A stretch of DNA of 29,457 nt. It comes from an uncultured Bacteroidales bacterium. Its GTDB lineage: Bacteria; Bacteroidota; Bacteroidia; Bacteroidales; F082. A program made the position numbers and the translations under genes. The DNA lies in contig CAJOIF010000041.1 of assembly GCA_905234765.1 (NCBI GenBank), forward strand, positions 1-29,457. Reading direction: 5' to 3'. Positions 1 to 8,116 of the stretch are shown in pieces. The notes under the pieces are model-generated. The model searched no databases and was not told the DNA's origin. It saw only the letters and a list, made by a program, of their open reading frames with translations. Every line of letters starts with the position of its first letter. Position 1 is the first letter of the stretch.

Positions 1-1
1 C

Positions 2-1006
2 CGTCAGACGGGCTTCGCCATGCTGGCCACCAGCAGCGTCCAGGAAATCATGGACCTCGCCCCTGTGGCACACCTTGCCGCCATCGAAGGCCGCGTGCCC
101 TTCCTCCACTTCTTCGACGGTTTCCGCACCTCTCACGAAATCCAGAAGGTCGAAGCCGCTGACATGGAGAAACTCCGCAAGCTGGTCAACTACAAGGCTT
201 TGAAGGAATATCGCGACAGAGCTTTGAATCCTGAGCACCCCGTAACCCGCGGCACTGCCCAGAACCCCGACATCTACTTCCAGACCCGCGAGTTGCAGAA
301 CAAGTACTACGACGCTCTGCCCGACATCGTGGCCAAGTACATGAAGCAGATGAGCCGCATCACGGGCCGTCAATATGCTCCGTTTGTCTACTACGGCGCT
401 CCCGATGCCACCGACATCATCATCGCCATGGGTTCGGTTAATGATGTCATCAAGACTGTCATTGATAAAGAGAACAAGGCTGGCAAGAAGCTGGGTCTCG
501 TCACAGTACACCTCTATCGCCCCTTCAGCGTGAAGTACCTCGGCGAAGTCATTCCCGAAACGGTGAAGCGCATCTGCGTGCTCGACCGCACCAAGGAACC
601 CGGCGCCAATGGCGACCCGCTGTATCTGGATGTGGTTGAGGCTTTCGCCAACTGCAAGGACATCCCGGCTGAGAACAAGCCTATGATTATTGGTGGCCGC
701 TATGGTCTGTCTTCAAAGGACACCACTCCGGCTCAGATCCTGGCCGTCTACAAGAACCTCGCCGCCGAGAAGCCCATGAACCAGTTCACCGTGGGTATCA
801 AGGACGACGTCACCCGTCGTTCGCTGAAAGTCGGTAAGGAAATCTCCATCCTGCCGAAGGGCACGTTCGAAGCCAAGTTCTACGGCCTCGGTGCCGACGG
901 TACCGTGGGTGCCAACAAGAACTCCATCAAGGTACAGCCAAGCCTACTTCGACTACGACTCGAAGAAATCGGGTGGTTACACCTGCTCGCATCTGCGTTT
1001 CGGTGA
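2..1006 (+). pseudogene. nifJ: Pyruvate:ferredoxin (flavodoxin) oxidoreductase, N-terminal part, 5' end outside window, ends at a frameshift
   Basis: PFOR oxidises pyruvate with CoA to acetyl-CoA and CO2 and passes electrons to ferredoxin or flavodoxin in the cytoplasm of anaerobes. The frame is open from base 2, before the first ATG at 20, so the gene begins left of the window. The translation carries the family sequence 'VQEIMDLAPVAHLAAIEGRVPF' region and 'FFDGFRTSHEIQK' (pyruvate-binding domain I), then domain II with 'VHLYRPFS' and 'VLDRTKEPGANGDPL'. It reads correctly to 'GTVGANKNSIK' (codon ending 931). After that the residues no longer fit and a stop follows at 1006. Family members continue here with about eight residues (IIGDNT-like) that are missing, and the correct protein resumes in another frame at 933. 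I infer a deletion of about 23 bp, real or from assembly. Confidence 0.9.
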
Positions 1007-1274
1007 CCAGCCTATCTTGGCTCCTTACCTCGTCGGCACGCCCGACTTCGTGGCTGTCCACGTCCCGAGCTACCTGAAGAAATACGACTGCCTCCGCGGC
1101 TTGAAGAAGAACGGCACGTTCCTCTACAACTCACCTTGGAGCGTTGCTGAGACCAAGAAGCACCTTCCCGACTTCGTGAAGAAGTATCTGGCCCTCAACA
1201 ATATTAATATGTATATCATCGACGCCACGAAGATTGCCGCCGAGATTGGTCTGGGCAACCGCACCAACACCATC
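932..1274 (+). pseudogene. nifJ: Pyruvate:ferredoxin oxidoreductase, middle segment in a shifted frame
   Basis: This stretch has no start of its own. It continues PFOR in the frame starting at 933, with 'YSQAYFDYDSKKSGGYT', 'SHLRFGDQPI', 'NGTFLYNSPW' and 'EIGLGNRTNTI', the familiar domain III-VI junction. Just after 'NTI' (codon 1272-1274) the family's 'MQxAF' residues are missing, and the next correct residues (FKISGVIPYDLAVEQ) are back in the frame of the first segment, from 1277. I infer a second deletion of about 13 bp. The open frame 891-1325 contains this piece but is not a gene. Confidence 0.85.
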
Positions 1275-1321
1275 TCTTCAAGATTTCGGGCGTCATTCCT
1301 TACGACCTCGCCGTTGAGCAG

Positions 1322-3253
1322 ATGAAGAAATTCATCGTGAAGAGCTACGGCAAGAAGGGTGAGGACATCGTCAACATGAACTACGCTGCCGTTGACCGCG
1401 GTGGTGAGATCACCAAGGTTGACATCCCCGCTGAATGGGCCAAGCTCGACTGCACGACCGACTTCGTCTTCGAGCACAACGATGCCGATCCCGAGTTTAT
1501 TAATAAGGTGATGCGCCCGATGGTCGCCCAGTGTGGTAACGACCTGCCCGTGAGCGCCTTCAAGGACATCGTCGATGGCACCTTCCCGGCTGGTACTACC
1601 GCTTACGAGAAGCGTGGCGTCGCCACCGTCGTCCCTGAGTGGAATCCTGCCAACTGTATCCAGTGCAACCAGTGCTCGCTGGTGTGCCCGCACGCCGCCA
1701 TCCGTCCTGTCGTCATGACCGACGCCGAGCTGAAGAAGGCTCCCAAGGGCATGAAGACTGCCGACATGAAGATGCCGAAGGAGATGGCTGGCATGCACTT
1801 CCGCATGCAAGTCTCCGTCATGGACTGCACCGGTTGCGGCAACTGCGCCGACGTGTGCCCCGCCAAGGAGAAGGCTCTGGTGATGAAACCGCTCGAAAGC
1901 CAACTCGACGAAGCCAAGAACTGGGAGTACGGTCAGAAGAAGGTCACCTACAAGGACGAACTCATCGACAAGTACGCCAATGTGAAGAACAGCCAGTTTG
2001 CTCAGCCGCTGTTCGAGTTCTCGGGTGCCTGCGCCGGCTGCGGCGAGACGCCTTACATCAAGACCATCACCCAACTGTTTGGTCAGAGCATGATGGTGGC
2101 TAACGCTACTGGTTGCTCGTCCATCTATGGCGGTTCTGCTCCTGCAACGCCTTACTGCAAGAACTACCGCACGGGCAAGGGTGTGGCATGGGCCAACTCC
2201 TTGTTCGAGGACAACGCCGAGTACGGTCTCGGTATGGCCACGGGTGCCCGCAAGATCCGCGAAGGCCTCCGCAAGAAGGCTGAAGAGCTGGTCAACACCA
2301 CCGTGTTCGACTGGATGAAGGAAGCCACGCAGAAATGGTTAGACACCTACAATGACACGGTCGCCAACCGCAAGGCTACTGACGAATTCGTCGCCGCCCT
2401 CGAAAAGGCCATCCTTTCCATCGACGGTTGCATCGACTTCTTCGGCTCCAAGAAAGCCCAGGACATCTACGGCAAGGAAGTTGCCGCACAGAAGCTGGAA
2501 GAAGCCAAGAAGGCCAAGAAAGCCGGCCGTAAGATCTGCATCTGCCACGGTTGCGAGCTTGAACAAGAACTGTTGGAAAACAAGGACTTCCTCGCCAAGA
2601 AGAGCCAGTGGATCTTCGGTGGTGACGGTTGGGCATACGACATCGGTTTCGGTGGCCTCGACCACGTGTTGGCCAGCGGCGAAGATGTCAACGTCCTCGT
2701 CCTCGACACCGAGGTTTACTCGAACACGGGTGGTCAGAGCTCCAAGGCTACGCCTGCCGGTGCTGTCGCCAAGTTTGCTGCCTCTGGTAAGAAGGTTCGC
2801 AAGAAAGACCTCGGCATGATCGCCAAGAGCTACGGCTACGTCTATGTCGCTCAAGTCGCCATGGGCGCCAGCCAAGCCCAATACTTCAAAGCCATCAAGG
2901 AAGCTGAGGCTTATCCGGGTCCGTCGCTGGTGATTTGCTACGCCCCGTGTATCAACCACGGCATCAAGATTGGCATGGGTCACTCCCAGATGGAAGAGAA
3001 GCTCGCCGTCGACTGCGGTTACTGGCACCTCTGGCGCTTCAACCCCGCCGAGGAGGAGGAAGGCAAGAACGGCTTCCACTTGGATTCGAAGGAACCCAAC
3101 TGGGCCGACTTCCAGAAGTTCATCATGGGCGAGGTGCGTTACAACTCGCTTGTGAAGACCTTCCCCGAGGAAGCCAAGGAACTGTTCGCCAAGACCGAGC
3201 AATTCGCCAAGCTGAGATACGAAGGGTATAAGAAGCTGGCTGAAGGGAAGTAA
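1322..3253 (+). CDS. nifJ: Pyruvate:ferredoxin oxidoreductase, C-terminal part (ferredoxin and TPP domains)
   Basis: This is the last 643 residues of PFOR; PFOR coding in this frame actually resumes at about 1277, and the ATG at 1322 is an internal Met (QMKKFIVKSYG). Two 4Fe-4S motifs are visible: CIQCNQCSLVC (Cys112, 115, 118, 122) and CTGCGNCADVC (169, 172, 175, 179). The TPP domain follows, with the CAGCGETPY loop (Cys237, Cys240), ATGCSSIYGG, GDGWAYDIGFGG (about 434-445) and YSNTGGQSSKATPAG. The C-terminus with MGHSQMEEKL is complete. All cofactor residues appear present, so with both upstream deletions repaired the enzyme would look normal. The gene ends at TAA 3251-3253, 12 bp before an intrinsic terminator. 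Confidence 0.92.
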   Translation: MKKFIVKSYGKKGEDIVNMNYAAVDRGGEITKVDIPAEWAKLDCTTDFVFEHNDADPEFINKVMRPMVAQCGNDLPVSAFKDIVDGTFPAGTTAYEKRGVATVVPEWNPANCIQCNQCSLVCPHAAIRPVVMTDAELKKAPKGMKTADMKMPKEMAGMHFRMQVSVMDCTGCGNCADVCPAKEKALVMKPLESQLDEAKNWEYGQKKVTYKDELIDKYANVKNSQFAQPLFEFSGACAGCGETPYIKTITQLFGQSMMVANATGCSSIYGGSAPATPYCKNYRTGKGVAWANSLFEDNAEYGLGMATGARKIREGLRKKAEELVNTTVFDWMKEATQKWLDTYNDTVANRKATDEFVAALEKAILSIDGCIDFFGSKKAQDIYGKEVAAQKLEEAKKAKKAGRKICICHGCELEQELLENKDFLAKKSQWIFGGDGWAYDIGFGGLDHVLASGEDVNVLVLDTEVYSNTGGQSSKATPAGAVAKFAASGKKVRKKDLGMIAKSYGYVYVAQVAMGASQAQYFKAIKEAEAYPGPSLVICYAPCINHGIKIGMGHSQMEEKLAVDCGYWHLWRFNPAEEEEGKNGFHLDSKEPNWADFQKFIMGEVRYNSLVKTFPEEAKELFAKTEQFAKLRYEGYKKLAEGK

Positions 3254-3265
3254 TCAATTGTTTGA

Positions 3266-3302
3266 CAAGAGTCCTATCATCATTGGTAGGACTCTTGTTT
3301 TT
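3266..3302 (+). terminator. Intrinsic terminator of the PFOR gene
   Basis: A perfect 11-bp stem (CAAGAGTCCTA 3266-3276 with TAGGACTCTTG 3287-3297) has a 10-nt loop and is followed by five T. It lies 12 bp after the PFOR stop. It also shows that the TTG at 3258 is not the start of the next gene, because that start would translate through the hairpin. Confidence 0.9.
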
Positions 3303-3314
3303 AATCATTTGAGA

Positions 3315-4286
3315 ATGGCAAGAAGAGAATCTAAAAATGAAACAGGGATAAAACGCTTGACCGACATTCCCTATCACGATGCGTGGGTAGCATATAAATG
3401 CGTGTCATGCAAGAGAATGAATTATATTAATGTTGGGCAAAAGTTGCTTGACCCAAAATATGCTTTGGAGAATTGTGTTTGGACTTGTGAGCATTGCGGG
3501 TTTGTACACGCAAAAGAATCCGATTTGCCATTCCAAAATTGGGAAGACGAACACGTAAATGCCGATACCACTCCTGCATTACGATTTTGGGAAGGCTTCT
3601 TTCGGGTTGCTACCGAAAACCCTGAAGCCTATTGGAAGCAATGCAATGTTTGTGGTCGCATTTTGCCTTTTTCCGCTTTTAGCAAGCATGTAGGTTGGGG
3701 CGTTTTGGAAAGACAGATGGAATGTAGGAGTTGCAAAGGAGCCATCAACGCTGTTCTAAACCCTAAGCGGACGAAACAGCAATTGCATGAATCATCTGTC
3801 AGGCGCAGAATTGCGGATCTGTTTGTTGAATCTGAGAATGAGTATGTTGATATTGAAGACTTGTTCAAACGGTTCGATTCAAAATGCTTTAAGACGGGCA
3901 AACCTTTGGATATCAGCCAAAGAGAAACATGGGCAATTGACCATATTCTCCCATCGCGATACCTCTATCCATTGAATAAGGAAAACGCAGCCTTGCTTTC
4001 AACGGAAGCGAACAATCTCAAAAGAGACCAATGGCCTAGCAAGTTCTATACAAACAACCAACTTATTGAACTGGCCAAGATTACAGGTGCGAATTTGGAG
4101 CTGATTTCCAGTCCAGAGCCGATAATCAACCACAACATAGACGTGAACAAGGGCGTCTCAAAGTATTTGCAAGTGAGAGAAAAATCGGATTTGCCGAAAC
4201 GGATCCAGGAAATCAAGAAAATACTCGAAGTATATCAATTGACTGATAATCTCACTGATGAGAACAAAGCGCTGTTAGGGTATTAA
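3315..4286 (+). CDS. HNH endonuclease with two zinc ribbons, probable restriction enzyme
   Basis: The start is ATG 3315, giving 323 aa; an upstream TTG at 3258 overlaps the PFOR terminator. Two four-cysteine ribbons are visible: CVSC (29/32) with CEHC (58/61), and CNVC (110/113) with CRSC (137/140). The C-terminal half has an HNH (beta-beta-alpha metal) nuclease core: 'CFKTGKPL' (191-198), 'AIDHILPSRY' with D209-H210, then N219 and 'EANNLKRDQ' (Asn233/234, Lys236, Asp238). HNH enzymes cut DNA with one divalent metal. The gene faces a DNA methyltransferase gene and overlaps its 3' end by 4 bp, which suggests the nuclease half of a type II restriction-modification system. Base composition is clearly more AT-rich than the PFOR gene, consistent with transfer. 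Only about 12 nt separates the terminator from the start, so expression may depend on read-through or on a promoter inside the terminator region. Restriction activity is inference. Confidence 0.75.
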   Translation: MARRESKNETGIKRLTDIPYHDAWVAYKCVSCKRMNYINVGQKLLDPKYALENCVWTCEHCGFVHAKESDLPFQNWEDEHVNADTTPALRFWEGFFRVATENPEAYWKQCNVCGRILPFSAFSKHVGWGVLERQMECRSCKGAINAVLNPKRTKQQLHESSVRRRIADLFVESENEYVDIEDLFKRFDSKCFKTGKPLDISQRETWAIDHILPSRYLYPLNKENAALLSTEANNLKRDQWPSKFYTNNQLIELAKITGANLELISSPEPIINHNIDVNKGVSKYLQVREKSDLPKRIQEIKKILEVYQLTDNLTDENKALLGY

Positions 4287-6946
4287 ACCATAATCAAATA
4301 TTGGTGCGAGGTCACAGTACCCATGTCAGATATGCCATGTTTTTGGCAATGGGTTACGTTTTCATCGAACAAATCTGCCGTATTAAACCAACGTTTGCTG
4401 ATTTTTTGCAATTCTATAGCCATGTCGCATTTGGAGCTTTTTCCTAAATGAAGGACAAAAACGCCCCCGTCTTTAAGCCTCTCGCGAGCTTGTCGAAAGA
4501 TGGACTCATAGATAGCAAAGTTGATTTTTTGCTTTTCTTCAACAAAGGACTGCGGCTTGATTCTGAAATCATTCTCATCCCAACCCGCAAACCAAATTCT
4601 GATCCAGTTGGCGAGATAGAATCGAGTGCTGTCAAAAAATGGCGGAGAGGTGATGACGGCATCCAGATTATTGATTTCTTGTGGCCATAGTCCCGTGGCA
4701 TCCTGGTTATATATTGTTCCATCCACGAAATTGTCTGGTAAAGTGGTATTTAAAGATTTGAAAACCTTTTCTTTGAGCTTCTCAATCAGATTTTTGTATT
4801 TAAAGTCGCCTGTTGGCGCATAGGGAACAATAGGATGGGATCTTCGGCTTAAAGCATAGGGGCGGTTTCCATGCAAGATATGTAATAATGATGATATGAC
4901 CAACATTTCTTCGGCTGTCTTTGGTGCGTTCTCACGAAAGAATTCCCTTGCCAGCAATATTTCCTTGAAAGTGGTTTCTTCGTAGTAGTCAATGAGTTTC
5001 TTGTTAAATCCAAAATTAATCCATTTTTCGAGTTCAGAACTGTCGATGTTGCCATTGTGAATATAGGTTTCCAAATCATCAATAACCTCATGACATTTTT
5101 CTTCGTCGCATGTGGAAACCTTTGCTGAAGAAACATAAAACGCGGGCTTGCTGATGTCAATGCCAAATGCCTTTATTCCATTCAAGGCACCTTCGAATGG
5201 GATTGTGCCAACCCCAGAGAAAGGGTCAAGGAAACGACCTCTTTCAGGAACAAATGTTCTCACCAAATGATGGGCGATAGCGGGTTTTAGCTTTCCTTGG
5301 TATGAGCATAAGGAATGATTGGGATGTCCCCAATTCTTTTTTGAATAAGGTATGTTTTGGTGCGGTAATTTGGTTTTGAAGTCGTCCCAACCGCCTTTCC
5401 AGTAAAAATCGTAGTGGATTTGCTGGTCGGGAGTTTTTGGCTTTTGATAATTGAAGAACAATAGTACCTGCGACAGGATCTCGTTGTTTTTTGATTTCCG
5501 TTTTCTAAGTGTATGAGATTCAATAAAATGGTATCCGACTGACTCCAATACTTCGATTAGTATTTTATCTGTTTCAATGTGGATTCCGCCGAAAATCGAG
5601 TCTCCCAAATCAATCAACACTTTGCAGTTGTTTTCCAATGAAGGTATAATGTTGTGGAACACTTGGTACATTTCATAGAAATAGCATTTGGCCATCAGAG
5701 GGATTCTCTTGTCGTAAGCGTTCTTTTCCAATTCAGCTATGGTCTGTGTCAAAAGTTTGCTTTTGGATAAGACAGGATCAATGTTTAACAATGCGTATTC
5801 TTTCTTTACATCGTTGATGCCACTGGTTAGGGCTTGGTCTCTATAATGTCTCAAATCGGCAGATGATTGCAAGAACTTCAAAAACCATAGCTCTATTTTT
5901 GTATTTCTGAAATAGTTTGTTCCGTTCAAATAGGGAGGGCTTGTGATGATGGCTCCAATTCGTAATCCATTTAGGTGGTTCGTCGCTTTTGCGTTAGAAA
6001 TGATGAATTCTGGATGGGTCTGCAATGAATACTCAAGGTTCGACAAGTCTTCTGCCATGGCTTTTATTTGTGCAGGCAACGTGGTTTCAAGCGTTTTGAC
6101 TTCTCCGTTTTCTATTTCCTTTTGGGTCTTAAACCTGACATCACCGTTTTTCTTCATGTATGAAACCGAAAGGAGCGACGAACAAACGGCAATGGACAAC
6201 AAATCAGCCAATAAGGTTTTGTTTTCAGAATACAAGGTGTCAATATAACTTCTAAGCCTTAGTATCTGCGAATAGGTGTTGGCTGGAAAATAGGGACTGG
6301 ACTCGAATATCCTGACATACGATTCTTTCAAATCTGGACTTTCTTGAAAATTTTCAATGTCGTTGAGTAAGTGTTCAGATATTTCGATGAGCGATTGCGA
6401 TAAGGAAATCCTGTCGAAATCATTCAATCTTAATGCCTTGGTTTTTGTTTCTATTAAAAACTGCAACAAAGGGTTGACCTCGGAATAAAGCGTCTTTAGT
6501 CCTAATTGGTCGGCAGCAAAAATCGTGGTTCCGGTTCCTGCAAACGGCTCATAAATAACTACATCCTTAATCTTATATCTGCTTATTATAGTCTTGACAA
6601 AATCTGGTGAATACCCTTCAATATATGGATACCATCTTTGAAAAGGAAGGTGTTTGCTGTTGTTAAAAGTGACATCTCTTTTGTCGAAATCGGTTTGGGT
6701 AAGGTTTTGCTTTATGAGCCTTTTTAATACTTGGTTGATAGACCGATCTTCTCCACATGCTATGGCGGAAACCTCTGAATAGGTTGTAATTCCTATCAGT
6801 TCTTTTAATTCCGTCGTTGACATGCTCTTGATTTTAGAATAATATGCTATTTCCGAATCGCTAAACGCAATGGTTACAGATTTCTCGTTTGTGTTTTCTG
6901 ATGGATAGTCGCTGAAATACAAAGATTTATAATACTGCTTATTCAT
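4283..6946 (-). CDS. DNA methyltransferase with two tandem catalytic domains (N4-cytosine/N6-adenine type)
   Basis: This 887-aa protein contains two complete amino-methyltransferase modules in the same order. Module 1 has a motif X-like stretch (RWYPYIEGYSPDFV, 104-117), SAM-binding motif I EPFAGTGTT (133-141) and catalytic motif IV TSPPY (335-339). Module 2 has SYQGKLKPAIAHHLV (548-562), DPFSGVGTIPFEGA (574-587) and TSPPF (766-770). The order X-I-IV is gamma-like. Ser rather than Asp before PP is more often seen in N4-cytosine enzymes, but N6-adenine cannot be excluded. Fused double methyltransferases occur in R-M systems with asymmetric sites, where each domain modifies one strand. The convergent HNH gene is the likely nuclease partner. 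The start codon is ATG at 6946, with a possible -7 box 36 bp upstream. Confidence 0.85.
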   Translation of the reverse strand: MNKQYYKSLYFSDYPSENTNEKSVTIAFSDSEIAYYSKIKSMSTTELKELIGITTYSEVSAIACGEDRSINQVLKRLIKQNLTQTDFDKRDVTFNNSKHLPFQRWYPYIEGYSPDFVKTIISRYKIKDVVIYEPFAGTGTTIFAADQLGLKTLYSEVNPLLQFLIETKTKALRLNDFDRISLSQSLIEISEHLLNDIENFQESPDLKESYVRIFESSPYFPANTYSQILRLRSYIDTLYSENKTLLADLLSIAVCSSLLSVSYMKKNGDVRFKTQKEIENGEVKTLETTLPAQIKAMAEDLSNLEYSLQTHPEFIISNAKATNHLNGLRIGAIITSPPYLNGTNYFRNTKIELWFLKFLQSSADLRHYRDQALTSGINDVKKEYALLNIDPVLSKSKLLTQTIAELEKNAYDKRIPLMAKCYFYEMYQVFHNIIPSLENNCKVLIDLGDSIFGGIHIETDKILIEVLESVGYHFIESHTLRKRKSKNNEILSQVLLFFNYQKPKTPDQQIHYDFYWKGGWDDFKTKLPHQNIPYSKKNWGHPNHSLCSYQGKLKPAIAHHLVRTFVPERGRFLDPFSGVGTIPFEGALNGIKAFGIDISKPAFYVSSAKVSTCDEEKCHEVIDDLETYIHNGNIDSSELEKWINFGFNKKLIDYYEETTFKEILLAREFFRENAPKTAEEMLVISSLLHILHGNRPYALSRRSHPIVPYAPTGDFKYKNLIEKLKEKVFKSLNTTLPDNFVDGTIYNQDATGLWPQEINNLDAVITSPPFFDSTRFYLANWIRIWFAGWDENDFRIKPQSFVEEKQKINFAIYESIFRQARERLKDGGVFVLHLGKSSKCDMAIELQKISKRWFNTADLFDENVTHCQKHGISDMGTVTSHQYLIMV

Positions 6947-6982
6947 CTCGAATTATCTATAATAAAATGATAGTTGTTTCGG

Positions 6983-6990
6983 CAAAAATA
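6983..6990 (-). promoter_or_regulatory. Possible -7 box for the methyltransferase gene
   Basis: On the minus strand this reads TATTTTTG, a fit to the Bacteroidota TAnnTTTG box, 36 bp before the ATG at 6946. I see no good -33 TTTG, and the region is A/T-rich, so chance matches are possible. Confidence 0.4.
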
Positions 6991-7101
6991 CACTTTTTTT
7001 CATAGCAATAGTAAAAAAATAATTTTTTCTCCGAACTCGCTCTGAAACATAGAAGAAGCTGAACGAATGAAAGTAAATTTGTTATTTGCCGGCGCAATCA
7101 A

Positions 7102-7222
7102 ATGGGATATGTTGTTTTTTCGGCTGCCACGGTGTGACAGCCCTACAGTCCCTGGGGTGAATTTGTCCTGTTAGGTTGTAGGGCTGTCGTATTACGGCAA
7201 CCGCAGATGAATAATATCCCAT
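7102..7222. repeat. REPIN A with an outer 9-bp inverted repeat
   Basis: Two 27-nt REP units in opposite orientation occupy 7121-7147 and 7177-7203, with a 29-nt spacer. Each unit, read outward from the spacer, is T + GTAG + an imperfect palindrome: stem halves GGCTGTCAC/GTGGCAGCC in the left unit (read on the minus strand) and GGCTGTCG/CGGCAACC in the right one. The GTAG-plus-hairpin design matches REP elements served by RAYT transposases. ATGGGATAT (7102-7110) and ATATCCCAT (7214-7222) form a further inverted repeat around the pair. The element lies 118 bp before the first RAYT gene. Confidence 0.85.
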
Positions 7223-7227
7223 CGTGT

Positions 7228-7258
7228 TGCGGCATCCGAAATAATTACGGCAGCCGCA
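7228..7258. repeat. Solitary REP half-site / small hairpin
   Basis: TGCGGC (7228-7233) and GCCGCA (7253-7258) are complementary. The right half, ATTACGGCAGCCG (7244-7256), is identical to the distal half of a REP unit. It looks like the remnant of another REP between REPIN A and the first RAYT gene. The rest of 6991-7300 shows no gene. Confidence 0.55.
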
Positions 7259-7300
7259 TTATTGTTTCCGCCGAAATATTTCGTTTTTAGATTTATTCAA

Positions 7301-7308
7301 TATCTTTG
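7301..7308 (+). promoter_or_regulatory. -7 box of RAYT gene 1
   Basis: TATCTTTG fits TAnnTTTG and ends 12 nt before the ATG at 7321. If transcription starts about 6-8 nt after the box, the mRNA has almost no leader. The same geometry recurs at the second RAYT gene and at 8986-9006. Confidence 0.65.
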
Positions 7309-7320
7309 CGGAAAAATTGA

Positions 7321-7962
7321 ATGCCAATGCCATACAATCTGCCACAACGGAAATCGCCGCGTGCCACATGGCACGATTACAATGGTGCGAATTATTTCAT
7401 AACGATTTGCACCAAGAATCGGGAATTGTATTTCGGTGATGTGGTTGATGGTAGGATGGAATTATCGGAAATCGGGGAATGGGCGTTTCAATGTGCTGAA
7501 AAGATAGAAACCATCAATGATATTGTGTTTGTCCCGGAATTTGTGGTGATGCCGAATCATGTGCATTTGATTGTGATTATGGACAACACGGATGATCTGC
7601 GGCTGCCACAATGTGACCAGCGGCTGCCACAATGTGACAGCCCTACAACCCTGGATGATGACGGTAACCCCGAGGATTGGGTTGTAGGGCTGCCGTATCA
7701 CGACAGCCGCATAGATAAAAATCCCAAAATCAACGAAGAAATGCGAAACCATGCCAATCGTTGCGGTCGGTTATCGCACATGATTGGCCAATTCAAATCC
7801 GCAGTCACGAAATTTGCGAATGCACATCAAATACCGTTTATGTGGCAACCCCGATTTCATGACCATATTATCCGAAATGGTAGGGAAATGAACCGCATTG
7901 CCGATTATATCCAAAACAATCCTATGAAATGGGAATTGGATAGGTTTTATAAAAAACGGTGA
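7321..7962 (+). CDS. REP-associated tyrosine transposase (RAYT, Y1/HUH family), copy 1, with an internal REPIN
   Basis: RAYTs are single-strand nucleases related to IS200/IS605 TnpA; they bind and cut REP hairpins through an HUH metal site and a tyrosine nucleophile. Visible here are 'YFITICTKNRELYFG' (25-39), the HUH motif in 'VVMPNHVHLIVI' (His80, His82), 'GRLSHMIGQFKSAVTKFA' (149-166), 'WQPRFHDHIIRN' (175-186) and 'DYIQNNPMKWELDRF' (195-209), where Tyr196 is the probable nucleophile. The length of 213 aa includes an unusual segment, residues 94-130, between the HUH strand and the following helix. It is encoded by a complete REPIN plus a 21-bp duplication, read in frame as RLPQCDQ RLPQCDSPT ... 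VGLPYHDSR. REPINs flank the gene on both sides. A close paralogue follows at 8117. AT-rich composition and the surrounding repeats mark accessory DNA. Confidence 0.9.
   Translation: MPMPYNLPQRKSPRATWHDYNGANYFITICTKNRELYFGDVVDGRMELSEIGEWAFQCAEKIETINDIVFVPEFVVMPNHVHLIVIMDNTDDLRLPQCDQRLPQCDSPTTLDDDGNPEDWVVGLPYHDSRIDKNPKINEEMRNHANRCGRLSHMIGQFKSAVTKFANAHQIPFMWQPRFHDHIIRNGREMNRIADYIQNNPMKWELDRFYKKR
7600..7641 (+). repeat. 21-bp tandem duplication of the REP arm inside RAYT gene 1
   Basis: CGGCTGCCACAATGTGAC occurs at 7600-7617 and again at 7621-7638, a period of 21 bp. The period is seven codons, so the frame is kept (RLPQCDQ-RLPQCDS). Confidence 0.9.
7621..7709. repeat. REPIN B, inside the RAYT gene 1 coding sequence
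   Basis: REP units at 7621-7647 and 7683-7709 are separated by 35 nt (89 nt in all). Both keep GTAG and the palindrome, matching the intergenic REPINs A, C and E. Left arm translates as RLPQCDSPT, right arm as VGLPYHDSR. In this frame the TAG and TGA triplets present in the REP are avoided. Confidence 0.88.
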
Positions 7963-7973
7963 TTTATACGATG

Positions 7974-8054
7974 CGGCTGCCACGGTGTGACAGCCCTACA
8001 GCCGTGGGTGAAATTGTCACGTTGGGCTGTAGGACTGTCGTATTACGGCAGCCG
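7974..8054. repeat. REPIN C, between the two RAYT genes
   Basis: REP units at 7974-8000 and 8028-8054 lie in inverted orientation with a 27-nt spacer. The left unit is identical to that of REPIN A. The element begins 11 bp after the stop of RAYT gene 1 and ends 62 bp before the start of gene 2. Confidence 0.88.
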
Positions 8055-8097
8055 TAAATATGATTATCGTCAGATTATTTTGTTTTCGAAAATTTTA

Positions 8098-8105
8098 TAT
8101 ATTTG
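8098..8105 (+). promoter_or_regulatory. -7 box of RAYT gene 2
   Basis: TATATTTG ends 11 nt before the ATG at 8117. A TTTG at 8079-8082 lies 15 bp upstream, shorter than the usual -33/-7 spacing. Confidence 0.65.
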
Positions 8106-8116
8106 CACAAAATTGA

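Noticed and set aside
3258..3314. Longer HNH protein starting at TTG 3258
   Set aside because: The extension is encoded by the PFOR terminator hairpin; ATG 3315 is the sensible start.
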